Positions 38,465 to 50,591 of a DNA stretch of 64,000 nucleotides are shown here, one piece after another. The number at the start of each line of letters is the position of its first letter. Position 1 is the stretch's first letter. The DNA comes from Alitta virens (taxonomy: Eukaryota > Annelida > Polychaeta > Phyllodocida > Nereididae), in NCBI GenBank assembly GCA_932294295.1, contig OW028581.1, positions 17,342,662-17,406,661 on the forward strand, written 5' to 3'. The notes under the pieces were generated by a model, which was not told where the DNA came from, ran no database searches, and was given only the letters and a program-made list of their open reading frames with translations. The position numbers were made by a program, and so were the translations under genes.

Positions 38465-39299
38465 GACTTCTGCAAATTAATATCATAAATAATATCAACT
38501 AATGTCACACAATAATCAATGCAAATTCAGCAAGTCAACACTACATACAACTACATGCATCACAATTAATGACAGGTCAAAGACTGCCTGTGCAGCTCGG
38601 ATTACCATTCCACTGCCAATTGCAGTCAGAGTTAAATGTAAGATCACAGCAATTATGTAAACCCTCTTTAAAGTGGAAATTAAGGGTGCAATAAGCCAGC
38701 TATATATACCCCAGTAAATGTATAATTTACATGGGTGCCTTACTTGGCATGGTGAAAATTCTGCATAGACTTGCCCAGCAGACAGTCTTGACTGAAAATA
38801 TACGCATAACAACGTTCAAGAAGTTTAACGATACAAACTTAACAAAGTTTACAATATAATATTATGTATATCTACTGGTGTTGAGGCCAATACCAGGGCA
38901 GAGGCCAATCCACAAACTTTGGCAGCTACGCAGGGCAAATGCATCAGTACTATTAAGTAGCCAATGCAGATGTTAATACATGGGGCTCTACTGTGGATAC
39001 ATTTCTCCATCTCACCCAATCCTCTAACACTAGGAACAGTATTACAAGTTTTAGACTCTTTTTAAAACAAACTTGTTATGCAAAAACGGTGCTAGCTGAG
39101 TAAACTTTAGATTTCTAGAGAACAACCTGGGACATGCTTGACCACCAAATTACAACAAAAGAAGCCACGAAATACTAGGTACATAGATTTACAATGCAAC
39201 TATAATAATCAGTCACCTAAATTAAATGCAACGCCAATTTAAGTCAACAATATTCGCTTTTACAAGTAAACAACGCCATCTTTGTCTAGCGCTTGCCGC

Positions 39300-39367
39300 T
39301 TCAGCCAATCACATGGCTCGAGACAACAGACCGACCTCTTTGGTCACGTGACTGTAAAGTTTACAAA
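39300..39367. promoter_or_regulatory. Divergent TADA3/PIGV promoter with GTCACGTGAC
   Basis: A CCAAT box (39305-39309) and the perfect 10-bp palindrome GTCACGTGAC (39343-39352) lie just before the PIGV ATG at 39368. TADA3 is transcribed the other way, with its first coding exon at 38464 and probably a UTR exon in between. GTCACGTGAC is the core of the CLEAR/TFEB-MITF and USF E-box. Binding is inferred from the motif only. Confidence 0.6.
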
Positions 39368-41361
39368 ATGGCGTCCACCTTGACTGGCCGTGTTGGGCAG
39401 TTTGCCATTTATTCAAGAATTTTCGTGATTATAATGCAAGTAAGGCCCCGAAATGTAGTCTTAGATAAACTATATAACCTATAGTTCATGATGCAATTGT
39501 TGGATTGGGCATTTATGGGCGCATTCCCAAGAAAACAGACCCAAACTTGGGCAAAGTGACACTGTGTGTAGGTTTATGTAGTGGATTTTAATAAATGTAT
39601 ACTGGAGAACAGGGCATACTGAGACTGCTTTTTTATTTAGTCGGTTAGCCAATTACATCATTTTCATTGCAATGTGTGCCATGCCATGGTAATTTAAAAA
39701 CATTGACTGGTCAGTAATGTATTTATTTGTATCTTGCAGGGATTCTTCAATACATTGATGCCAGACCATAATGCAGATGCCTTCAAGCCTCCCATGGTTC
39801 ACCGTCGAACCAATCTGGATGTCATATTTGAGTTCTGTTTTGACGGCATTCGACGGTGGGATTCAAATTATTTTCTCTACATAGCTGAAAATGGTTACAC
39901 ATATGAAAATACTCTTGCATTTTTTCCTCTGTTTCCCTACACTGTTAGACTAATAGCTAACAGTATACTTATGCCATTGCAGTATGTAATGACTTACTCA
40001 AATGTACTGCTCCTTTCTGCAGTGCTTATCAATTTTATCCTGTTTGTGAAATCGGCGAAAGTGTTACATGAACTTGGAGTTCGTATTTTGGGAAATGAAA
40101 CTTTAGCTTTCAAAGCTGCTCAGCTTTACTGCATAAATCCAGCAAGTATATTTTTCACTGCCAGCTATTCTGAGACCATGTTTGCTTTTCTGACATTTAA
40201 TGGAATGCTTACGTTACAAAAGGAGGACTGCATTTTAGCATCCGTTTGGTTTGGACTAAGTGGACTTGCAAGATCAAATGGTCTTGTAAACTTTGGCTTC
40301 ATCCTGTATTACAAATTGACTGAGGTTATAGCCAGAATGTCTTCAATAAAGCGAGCAGATATGGTGGACGGCAGTTCTCTACTTGTTGCAGTGGTGAGCA
40401 CTGCTTATTTATGCCTCGGATCATTACTCGTTAGTGCTGTTATTTGTGTCTTGCCCTTTGCTTGTTACCAGTTGTATGCTTATAAACTATATTGCATGTC
40501 ATCTGCTGCACCATCAGACTTTCCACCTCATGTGCTAAACTATGGGAACACCCAAGGCTACAAAATGCCTTTTGCCAAGCCATCTGATTGGTGCCATTGG
40601 ACTCTACCACTGTCTTACAGTTACATACAAGACAAACACTGGGACGTTGGCTTTATGAGGTACTTCCAAGTCAAGCAGATACCAAACTTTGCTCTGGCGC
40701 TGCCCATGATATTGCTATGTTGCTTGACTGTTCAATATTTCATTAAGAAAAACTTTGTTTACTTCTTCTCGCTGGGATTAACCAGAGAGGATTTTTACAA
40801 GAAATTTGACGAAGAGAAGAGTGAGGATGAAAATGACAGTGTCGGTCTTGCGAACAGAAATTGCTTTGTTTACGTTGTTCATCTACTGTTCCTGGTGTTA
40901 TTTGCTTTTTTCTGCATGCACGTTCAGGTCAGTATAAAATTTTAATTGCAAAAACCTCAGTTAAAATAACCAGTTTTTTCTGTTGTTGCTATTTATTCCT
41001 ATAACTGTCTGTTTTTCTTTATCTACCCTGAGAGAAAACTTGATCGCTAAGGTATTTTGTTTTGTTGTTACAGGTGACAACGCGTTTCATCTGCTCCTCT
41101 AGCCCAGCAATCTACTGGTTCGTGGTGACAATCTCAACTCCCGCAGACCAATTAAAAACAATCCCAAGAGCCAACCGATATGACGTATTCAATCGTCATG
41201 CTAACCATGAAAACGGCGATGTACCTGCCAACCATTTAATTACTGAAGACTATTTTGACTGGGATGGCCGAAGTTGGGTTAACAAGACAATATTTGCCTA
41301 TTTCCACCTTTACTTCTTTGTAGGCATAGCTGCATTTTCAAATTTTCTGCCATGGACCTAA
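39368..41361 (+). CDS. PIGV: GPI mannosyltransferase 2 (PIG-V), ER membrane
   Basis: Three exons, 39368-39439, 39740-40927 and 41074-41361, give 515 aa (human 493) in uninterrupted frame. PIG-V adds the second mannose to the GPI-anchor core in the ER lumen. The family hallmarks are all present. There is an N-terminal hydrophobic segment followed by a PDHNADAF block (32-39). The luminal RRWDSNYFLYIAENGY carries the invariant WD pair at W64-D65. A conserved SYIQD-x-W-x-VGF-x-RYF motif lies at about 317-330, CMHVQV near the end of exon 2, and the C-terminus is NFLPWT, identical to vertebrates. There are several further membrane segments. An acidic/Lys insert near 355-375 (EEKSEDENDS) is lineage-specific. 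The start is the first ATG after the divergent promoter. Confidence 0.96.
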
Positions 41362-41788
41362 TGCATGAATTGTGCTCAATTTGTGTAGTACCAAAAAACA
41401 GAAATGCCAAAATGTGACTTTAGAGCTGTTAACGTTACACCAAATGTGTTCTAGTCATTACCAAGTTAGTGTAATTGTCAATTTGTCATTGTACAGAACT
41501 ATGTCATGAAATGTCAATTTTAATTTCTTTTTTGGCTTCAGTATGTAAAGTCTCCTGTCTGCTACCCAAACGTTGATTCAATCATTTTGATAATTATTAA
41601 CTAGCAGCTGATTAGGAGATTATGTGTGGCTATGCTTAGAATTTAGCTCAATTTAGTACTTAGATCAATACGTCCATGCTTAGATTATCAAGATCTGCAT
41701 TATTTATTACTTTAGACAGCTGCATGTAACACTTTAATAACGAGTACATGTATGTTGATACAGTTGTGTGTGATAGTGTCCCATCGAA

Positions 41789-41794
41789 AATAAA
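41789..41794 (+). terminator. Probable PIGV polyadenylation signal
   Basis: AATAAA 428 bases after the PIGV stop, followed within 40 bases by a GT-rich element (TTGGTTGTAGTGTTTGT). Confidence 0.6.
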
Positions 41795-41954
41795 AAGTTT
41801 TGCTACAATTGGTTGTAGTGTTTGTAAAGGTTGGCAATTTAAATTGTTTACTCTTTTTTGTGAGTTTTAAAATAGATGTGGACATCTGATCCTGGGCTGC
41901 ATCAAACAGCAGCGGCTGAATTATTCTCGAAATTCTAGTTATTTCCAAGATCTG

Positions 41955-42125
41955 ATGGTCTCGTAGTGCATATTAAGCAGTGTTAAGGCATTTGCCATTT
42001 TGGAGGCAGCACGTTTGAATCCCCACGGTATGGGGTAAATGTATAACATGGTGTGGACTCCGAGCCTTATCTCATGTTAGCCTATGGCAGCTTCTCATAT
42101 AAGCTATGCTTCAGACCCAGTAGCA
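41955..42125 (+). mobile_element. tRNA-derived SINE, third copy (shortened body)
   Basis: A B-box-like CGTTTGAATCCCC lies at 42012-42024. It is followed directly by GGGTAAATG-x4-AACATGGTGTGGACTCC and the common end CAGACCCAGTAGCA. Relative to the 15.1-kb copy the middle (about 100 bases) is deleted. The identical 3' end confirms the family terminus. Confidence 0.65.
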
Positions 42126-43864
42126 TGGAGGGACAGGCTTGCTCCAGCAGTCCAGTCAGGTGCAAAGGGCAGCCCTTTAAGGCCTAATTATAAGCAGCTG
42201 ATAAGGCAACAATAGTGATGGCACTGGTGTGAGCTCTTGAGCCCTACTCTTCACACCTGTGTTAAATACCTACTCTCTATAGGGAGCGTGAAAGTGGTCC
42301 GGCTTCCCAAGGACATAATTCAATTAATTGTTAAGTCAGGTCAGTATATATTTTTTTGCAAGATTACATAACATCTGATGGGATACAAGATGCTTTTTGG
42401 CTATAGGCTATGCACTATATAATATATATCATGATGGCCCAATTTAGCAGTTTGTTCACAATGTTATTTACCACTTCCTTGGGGTGATACTTCCAGAGTA
42501 CAGTTTCAGTTACCAGGCGTGGTTGATTAAAAACACAAAGACATGGATTATTTTGGAAGATTTATTGAATGTGCTATTTAAGTCAAATAACCATTATATC
42601 TTATAAATATCAAACAATATGAAATATTTTGTTAAATATAAATTTAATAAGGAATGCCGCAACTGTTACCAAAAATTTAATTAATGTCGCAGTAATGAAA
42701 TTGTGATTGGTCATGTACTTAAATTTGATACATTGCCACATTGGACATACAGTGATAGCACACAGTATATACACTGTACAGTAGCCGTTAAAGAACTTAT
42801 AACTGGTTAACAATGAGACAGAGTTGAACATGTTCAGTCTGTAGTTTAAAATCTTTATGAAATTTGATTTTGCTGTCAACAGATATATTAATAATATCAC
42901 ACGTGTTTAACATGTCGAAAGGTCATACTGCGCATTTATATGGTAGTAATCACAAGAATTTCACAGGTACGCTGTATTATATTAAACTTGTTATCGTTTC
43001 CATGATACACATGTCAGTGAAAGTAACAAAATGACAAACCTAATGTCATAATTTCACCATGTTCACCAGTAATAAATATCACATGAACCCATAGACACAT
43101 ATTGAACACACTGTATCATGCAATAATACATCTAACAATTAGAAGACTCAATTGTACTTCACGCTTTATGATGTGAGGTGAAGTATAAAATAATTAAGAG
43201 CTCACTAAACAACACCTGTAGAAGGCATACTACATAGGGCTCTACATAGTACATAGATTATGTAGATCGAGTTAAAACAATAAATCGAAACCAGGAAACA
43301 TCGCATGCCTGGAAGCAAAGGTTGGTGTTATCAAGCTGCATAAATAAAGATATCATTGTTATCATAAATAATAAAATTGTATTATCTTTTTGTCCTGACA
43401 ATGAACTTAAGTTACAAAATTGAAACCGCAAAGCATATCATGCGCCAAATCTATCTCAAGAATTGTTATCGTTAATCAACTTGAAGCACTGAAGTGAAGT
43501 TTTGCGCTGGTATAAGTGAAATACAACTTGTGCAAGAGTATAAGATATATTAGTTTGCAATACAGTGTTTGAAATCATTATACATTTGTTTAATATACCA
43601 GCGAATTTAAACCTGAGTGCATGACATAAGCATTTTCATGGGGAAGTATATACAATTTCTAGATTCTAGAAATTTTATTTTAAAATTTCCGAGTCTGATA
43701 AAAGCACTACTGCTGTCCCAGCACAAGAAACTTTTCATTAATTCACAAATTCAACAATTCAACAATTCAACATTGGTCAGGGGGTAAAGTGCCAACATAC
43801 ATGTAACAATGTAGAAATGACAAAGTTTAGATAATTTAGCAGTTCATAGAACTTCACAATACAT

Positions 43865-43870
43865 TTTATT
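43865..43870 (-). terminator. Probable polyadenylation signal of the DUF829 gene
   Basis: TTTATT on this strand (AATAAA on the minus strand) 100 bases beyond the stop codon. Confidence 0.5.
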
Positions 43871-43970
43871 TAATTCATATTAAAAAAATTTACATCTCAT
43901 AATGGATATGCATACACGTAATTTACGGATATATATCATTATTTATACCAGTGAGTAGATTTTCACTCAT

Positions 43971-46900
43971 TTACAATGCTTTCTGATTTCTTGAAAGCTG
44001 TTTGGAATACTGAGTTAGGCCAATAGCATTGAGGAAATCATTTAATTGTTGAATGTACTCCACAGGATGCTGATGAAAGTGAGATACATGCTTCGAATCA
44101 TCCCAGCGTTTACTGTAAACTTTAGTACCATTTTCTTCCATCGATTTCATGAGCTTTTCGATAGGACCAGCAAGTCCGATGGGATCTGCCGTAGAGTAGA
44201 GACATAGGGATGGGACTTTCAAGGGGTTTTTGTGAGTGGTTTCCTCCGATAGCAAGTAATGTTTTGTGGTCTGGTTGTAGAAGACCTTTAGATAGTTGTC
44301 GAGGGTTACCTTGATCAGCTTTTGCAAGACCGGAACAGGTGTTACCGCTTTTCCGACGCCATCCGGTATCATAGCAAATCCAACCGGACTGTCGTAAACG
44401 TGACCTACGATTCGTTTCCCGACTGGCATGTATTTAGGGTCATTGACCATCTTCACCTGCGTCTCTCCATATAAGTAGCCTCCAACAGAAAACCCATGGA
44501 TGAGTATTGGTTGTTGAGCTCGTTTTTCTTGTCCAAGAAAATCGAGAGCTTCTGATATGACGCCTTGAGCCACTATTGGCCATAACAGCTGTTGGGGTTT
44601 AACTTTAATGTGCATCACATCAAAACCTGAAACAAAAATCAGTCAGTGTTATTAGTTAAGAGGCCTTATAAAATCCTTTAATACTTAGTGGGGGGGGGGG
44701 GACTTCCAGGTCATAACCTTTCTTTGATGATATATAATCATACAATCCGGTCATTGAGCGCATTGATGATGTCACAAAGGTTGTAAGGACTGGCACGTAC
44801 AGTTAGTTTCATAAAATACGGTCGACTATAGCTGTCTGTAGCGCCCTGTACCTGGCTATGGTCTAAACATGCTAATTCCAGCTGCTTCTGTCCACTTCTA
44901 CAGCTAATAAACGGCTTACAACTATCACCAGATAAATATAAACCTTGGTAAATGTAAGAAATTAATCTAATATATCAAAAACATTTACTTTTAGATCCGG
45001 TTTTGAGTAGCCAGCTATGACAGTTTTGTCTAGTTTCAATTTGACGGGCTGTTTTTATGGCTCAAAAGTATTCCATTAAACGTGTAATCCACTGGTAGTT
45101 TTCCAGACATGTGATGCCTACAGAAAATCACTATTCAATAGGTCATATCGTGTAAACACTGACAAATAACACTTAAAAGGTTCTTACTTTTAACAGTGTT
45201 TTACTTCAAACATTTGTCAAGTCAGATCATTCTTTCAGTGAAACTGCCTTAATAATTTTCACTTATCTAAAAGTTACAAATTCTTACCTTTCCCCAAATA
45301 AAAATCTCCATATTTGTAGATATGTCGACTTTTGGCCACCAACCATCCATAGATGACAGAAATAGGTCTTTTTTCTTGTTCTATGGGGCTGTCGAAAGCT
45401 GATCGGAAGGATATGTTCTTGTTGATGCGTTCTGGTTTAGCTTCTGCTGACGAAAGGTCCCTCGTTTGAAAGACAGTCAGGACAGCCTGGAAAAAATAAT
45501 AATGTCATATGATTATAACACATGGTAAACTAACAGGTTTTAATTAGCCGTTAGGACCATCAATTAAACTTTTATTATCCTTTTGACTGAATTTCAATAT
45601 GTATATTTTGGTCCGATTGAATTAGGCAAAAATTTAGTTGTATATTATGATGTTTAAACAACAAAAATTATAACGTGACTTTTATCTATATTAAAGGCGT
45701 GCTTGTTATCATATATGGTTATAATTAGTTATTTATAAATGAGGTTCCACTGGGCCGTCCTTTTAAACTTGTTTTGTTCAAATGCTCACATTTTGTAAGT
45801 AGCATAGCATGCATAGTGACCTCTTTAGTGATATTTTTGTGTTATGGATACAAGCAGATTGGGTCAAAATCATGTTCACAACTTAAAGTAACATTAATAG
45901 ACTAAGAGAAGATTGATCATATCAATCAACCCAATTGGTAAGGTGGTCCTATAACATCGTGAAATGAGGCCCTTGTTGCCTTTACATTTTATCTGCTACA
46001 ACTTCCAGGATTCCAGTTATTTGCCCTTTACAGCAGTGTTCAGGGTGAAAATAATTGCATCATTTGAATGAATTGGAGAGATTGTTGTGGATACGTTGTA
46101 TATCTGTAACGCGCTGTAAATGCAGCACAACAGTTGTAATTGCTTTCATTAGCATCCATGGCACAAACTTGTCTGAGTTGCGGTTGTGCTATGAGATGAC
46201 TAGTGCATGTATACCCGACCTTCTGTTCCAGATAGAGGCTGAATGAGGTCAAACACTGTCCCTGGATGACATCTGTACCGATCTGAGAAGTACCAACAGT
46301 CAAGTGCTGTTATATTACATCAGTCCCAAGAGCAATTCCTGATCGTTACGATAACCATGATAACCGCGGTGACATTAGACACAGTTCCAGACCTCATTGA
46401 AATTGAAAAAAAAAAGCTTTTAAAATAAAGTCAAGACATTCCTAATTAAGAAAGTCTTGACTTTATTTTTAAAGCTTTTTTTATTAATAACAGCTGTTTT
46501 CTTAACAGTGCATTATTATCATAAATTTATGCAATGACATATATATAGTCAACTGAAGACTGCAAAAACTAGAATGATTGCTGCTTTATCATTTGCAATA
46601 TCTACACATGTAGTGCTCTTTAATTGATAATTATGTACAAAGTAGCCAAATAAACAATATGCTTATCCCTACATTGCTCAGGATTAATTCTTTTGTTTCT
46701 AACTTGGCATTTACCATATGATAACTGACCTGATTTTCCCAGGTGTGACCAAATCAATCTTCAGAAACCTAACACATAACAAGTGCAGTAAAAATAGCTC
46801 ACATGACCTTGGCTTCATTTCCCTACTTTCCTATAAATCTGTAACAAAGGTAACTTAGTATAACTTGTGCAGGATATCATCAGTATCTAATATCTAGGCA

Positions 46901-49900
46901 AGTAGGATACTTGAAAATATTGACTTCCATACTTCATATTTGTACTGCGATTACTCACAATGTGATTATGTTTATCGTGTTATCAATTCACCACGATTAC
47001 AGAACTATCTTTGATAATCAGCCTAGAATAATCAAGATATGTTATGAGGTGCATCATGCGCAAAATGATAAGGTGATGCTGCGCAATGAATCATGTTCAA
47101 CGTGACTTCCCTGTCCGTTAAATGGTAAATGATTTAAGTCCATAGTACAATTAACATGTAAGTGATGATCATCCAGACAAAAAAAACCTTTGGACATGTG
47201 TACTTGGAACCCATCTTTAGTACAATGATCTAGTTTATAATTGTTTAAATTTGTAAGTTATTAAAAAAGTTCTGCTGTTTGAAGTCGTATCATAAAGTTT
47301 TAGAAAACTAAAGGCTATCAAAACGAAGAATGTGACATTATTGTCAGTTTCTTTTGTGTTCTTTCAACTATTTGGTAGTTAAATCATGGAGAAAAAACTA
47401 CTTTAATCAGTTTAATAAACCAGCTTTTTATTAAAGCAATGTAGAGGGGAGGAGATGGTGCTCACTGAATTACTAAGTACAATTTTAAGTTATATGACTT
47501 ATTTTAATTTAACCTTTCTTCTAAAAATTACGTATACAATATAGTATGGTAAAGAAGCATAGTCCGACTTGACGCTCTTTTCCATCATGGAAATTTAAAG
47601 ATTTTTTTGTTTTAACTAAATCAGCAAATGATCAAGGAGTCATATTCATTAACCCTTGTTGGTTGTCATTTTGCAAGTAACTAGTAGTTGCCAAAATTTT
47701 GCTAATTCCATAAATTTGTTAATTTAAACAATGTTAAATCCTGTTGTTGTCTGTTGTACACAGCTTCTGCTATTCTGGATTGACATGTATTAGTTATATC
47801 CCTCATAGTCAGGAGTTAACTAACATTTTTTTTTAGCATTTCGTTTAGGCATATTAACTAATTTGTTTTAATTTATTATGCAAAACGAATTCAGTTTTCA
47901 CTCAGGAGGGAGGTTAACATATTCGTTGGTTATTGCTAGCTCAGAACAATGGAAAACAGTCCCCAAGTGGAGTATAAATGGTGTTATACCAAGGACCTGA
48001 ATCTCACGTCCTTAGTTATACTGTTATATTACATCAGTCCCAAGAGCAATTCCTGATCGTTACGATAACCATGATAACCGCGGTGACATTAGACACAGTT
48101 CCAGACCTCATTGAAATTGAAAAAAAAAGCTTTTAAAATAAAGTCAAGACATTCCTAATTAAGAAAGTCTTGACTTTATTTTTAAAGCTTTTTTTATTAA
48201 TAACAGCTGTTTTCTTAACAGTGCATTATTATCATAAATTTATGCAATGACATATATATAGTCAACTGAAGACTGCAAAAACTAGAATGATTGCTGCTTT
48301 ATCATTTGCAATATCTACACATGTAGTGCTCTTTAATTGATAATTATGTACAAAGTAGCCAAATAAACAATATGCTTATCCCTACATTGCTCAGGATTAA
48401 TTCTTTTGTTTCTAACTTGGCATTTACCATATGATAACTGACCTGATTTTCCCAGGTGTGACCAAATCAATCTTCAGAAACCTAACACATAACAAGTGCA
48501 GTAAAAATAGCTCACATGACCTTGGCTTCATTTCCCTACTTTCCTATAAATCTGTAACAAAGGTAACTTAGTATAACTTGTGCAGGATATCATCAGTATC
48601 TAATATCTAGGCAAGTAGGATACTTGAAAATATTGACTTCCATACTTCATATTTGTACTGCGATTACTCACAATGTGATTATGTTTATCGTGTTATCAAT
48701 TCACCACGATTACAGAACTATCTTTGATAATCAGCCTAGAATAATCAAGATATGTTATGAGGTGCATCATGCGCAAAATGATAAGGTGATGCTGCGCAAT
48801 GAATCATGTTCAACGTGACTTCCCTGTCCGTTAAATGGTAAATGATTTAAGTCCATAGTACAATTAACATGTAAGTGATGATCATCCAGACAAAAAAAAC
48901 CTTTGGACATGTGTACTTGGAACCCATCTTTAGTACAATGATCTAGTTTATAATTGTTTAAATTTGTAAGTTATTAAAAAAGTTCTGCTGTTTGAAGTCG
49001 TATCATAAAGTTTTAGAAAACTAAAGGCTATCAAAACGAAGAATGTGACATTATTGTCAGTTTCTTTTGTGTTCTTTCAACTATTTGGTAGTTAAATCAT
49101 GGAGAAAAAACTACTTTAATCAGTTTAATAAACCAGCTTTTTATTAAAGCAATGTAGAGGGGAGGAGATGGTGCTCACTGAATTATTAAGTACAATTTTA
49201 AGTTATATGACTTATTTTAATTTAACCTTTCTTCTAAAAATTACGTATACAATATAGTATGGTAAAGAAGCATAGTCCGACTTGACGCTCTTTTCCATCA
49301 TGGAAATTTAAAGATTTTTTTGTTTTAACTAAATCAGCAAATGATCAAGGAGTCATATTCATTAACCCTTGTTGGTTGTCATTTTGCAAGTAACTAGTAG
49401 TTGCCAAAATTTTGCTAATTCCATAAATTTGTTAATTTAAACAATGTTAAATCCTGTTGTTGTCTGTTGTACACAGCTTCTGCTATTCTGGATTGACATG
49501 TATTAGTTATATCCCTCATAGTCAGGAGTTAACTAACATTTTTTTTTAGCATTTCGTTTAGGCATATTAACTAATTTGTTTTAATTTATTATGCAAAACG
49601 AATTCAGTTTTCACTCAGGAGGGAGGTTAACATATTCGTTGGTTATTGCTAGCTCAGAACAATGGAAAACAGTCCCCAAGTGGAGTATAAATGGTGTTAT
49701 ACCAAGGACCTGAATCTCACGTCCTTAGTTATACGACATAGACATTTCATGATGACGTCATCAATCAGCTGATTTTGACTAATTTTCGACACATGTATCA
49801 ACTCATGATATTGAGATTAAATTATATGATTAAACATTTATTAATTGATTGCTTAGGTGCATATACGTAATTTTATTCACTATCCATTAGTACATGATGT

Positions 49901-50110
49901 ACTGAAGCAGCCTCAGTGCGCTGACTCGTCTGCGTACAGTACATCATGACAGAAAGGTCCTGCAGTCATTGAGTGCAAATGCATTATTAAATGAACACGT
50001 CACATTTCTCACTCCAACATGCCACAGGAAGATTAACACCTCACTTTAATAATACTAACCGATGAGATCCGGACTGTTTGTCTGTTTCTAGCAACAACTG
50101 ATGGCAACAT
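43971..50110 (-). CDS. DUF829/TMEM53-like alpha/beta hydrolase
   Basis: Three coding exons on the minus strand, 50110-50060, 45486-45288 and 44626-43971, give 301 aa in phase. The first (17 codons) is assigned from a good donor (TCG before GTTAGT), phase and the ATG. The fold is seen from an early strand ISVIYGW, the nucleophile elbow GFSVGG with S130, STADPIG with D231, and KHVSHF with H263. These three residues sit where the catalytic triad of the alpha/beta hydrolase fold belongs. The family includes vertebrate TMEM53, whose HVSH motif is shared. Unlike TMEM53 there is no obvious long membrane segment, and the N-terminus (VVARNRQTVRISS) is basic and Ser/Thr-rich, so organelle targeting is possible. 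Substrate unknown. Intron 1 is 4.6 kb and contains the 1.7-kb tandem duplication. Confidence 0.85.
46307..49733. repeat. Two-copy tandem duplication, 1.71-kb unit, nearly identical
   Basis: Copy 1 is 46307-48020 and copy 2 is 48021-49733, directly abutting. By eye I found only two differences: a poly-A run of 10 versus 9 (about 46,406 versus 48,120), and one C/T change (TTACTAAG versus TTATTAAG, about 47,472 versus 49,185). Identity is therefore above 99.8 percent. The unit holds no exon; the 64-codon frames at 46911 and 48624 are identical shadows. It lies inside intron 1 of the DUF829 gene. It is either a very recent duplication or an assembly artefact. Confidence 0.95.
46412..46479. repeat. 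Near-perfect 26-bp-arm hairpin in duplication copy 1 (also 48125-48192)
   Basis: AAAAGCTTTTAAAATAAAGT...CAAGAC (46412-46437) is the reverse complement of 46454-46479 apart from one mismatch in the A/T run. The loop is 16 bases. The second duplication copy carries it at 48125-48192. Size and shape resemble a very small MITE or a pre-miRNA-like fold. No expression evidence. Confidence 0.8.
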
Positions 50111-50530
50111 GGCGTAGTTATACCTCAGCTTGTTTTCCTAAACTGTCAACATCAACCGCTAACAAAAGCTCAGCATCCCGGCTCGGACCACTTGGCATAC
50201 ACATGGCCTGGACAGTGCCATTCATACATAGGGGGAGTAGCCTCTTTCTCGGTGCTGAATTAATTTATCACCGAAATTTCACTATTGTGATCTAGTAAGC
50301 TTTATTTATGTGCAGCATAGCTTCAATTTCTATATTTTATTTATTATATGTAAGGTATTTAGACCTTATAAAGGCTTATTTAATGGTGATTCAGGTAGCC
50401 TTCCCTCCCATTCCAAATGGACTATGCTCATTTGCATATCAAGCTGACCTTGAACCAGGCCTTGACATGTCTGACACGTGTCGCCCTCTAAGGTGAAACC
50501 ACATAACTGCAACATTGGGTCTTAAAATGT
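50111..50530. other. Short spacer between two minus-strand genes
   Basis: About 480 bases separate the DUF829 start codon from the ABCB8 stop codon. It must hold the DUF829 promoter and the ABCB8 3' end. I see no TATA box and no second gene. Confidence 0.5.
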
Positions 50531-50536
50531 TTTATT
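50531..50536 (-). terminator. Probable ABCB8 polyadenylation signal
   Basis: TTTATT on this strand, 56 bases past the ABCB8 stop codon. Confidence 0.55.
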
Positions 50537-50591
50537 CAAGATGTTTAATAGCTCACATGATAATAATAATATCTACACAATGATAGTTAAT

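Larger units (their letters stand above)
41362..43970. other. Convergent spacer between PIGV and the DUF829 gene
   Basis: It holds the 3' ends of both genes and a SINE (41,955-42,125). No exon is seen elsewhere. The 78- and 96-codon minus-strand frames at 41,712 and 42,610 show no recognisable domain. Confidence 0.6.

Noticed and set aside
46911..48818. Two identical 64-codon frames
   Set aside because: Identical only because the whole 1.7-kb unit is duplicated. No family features.
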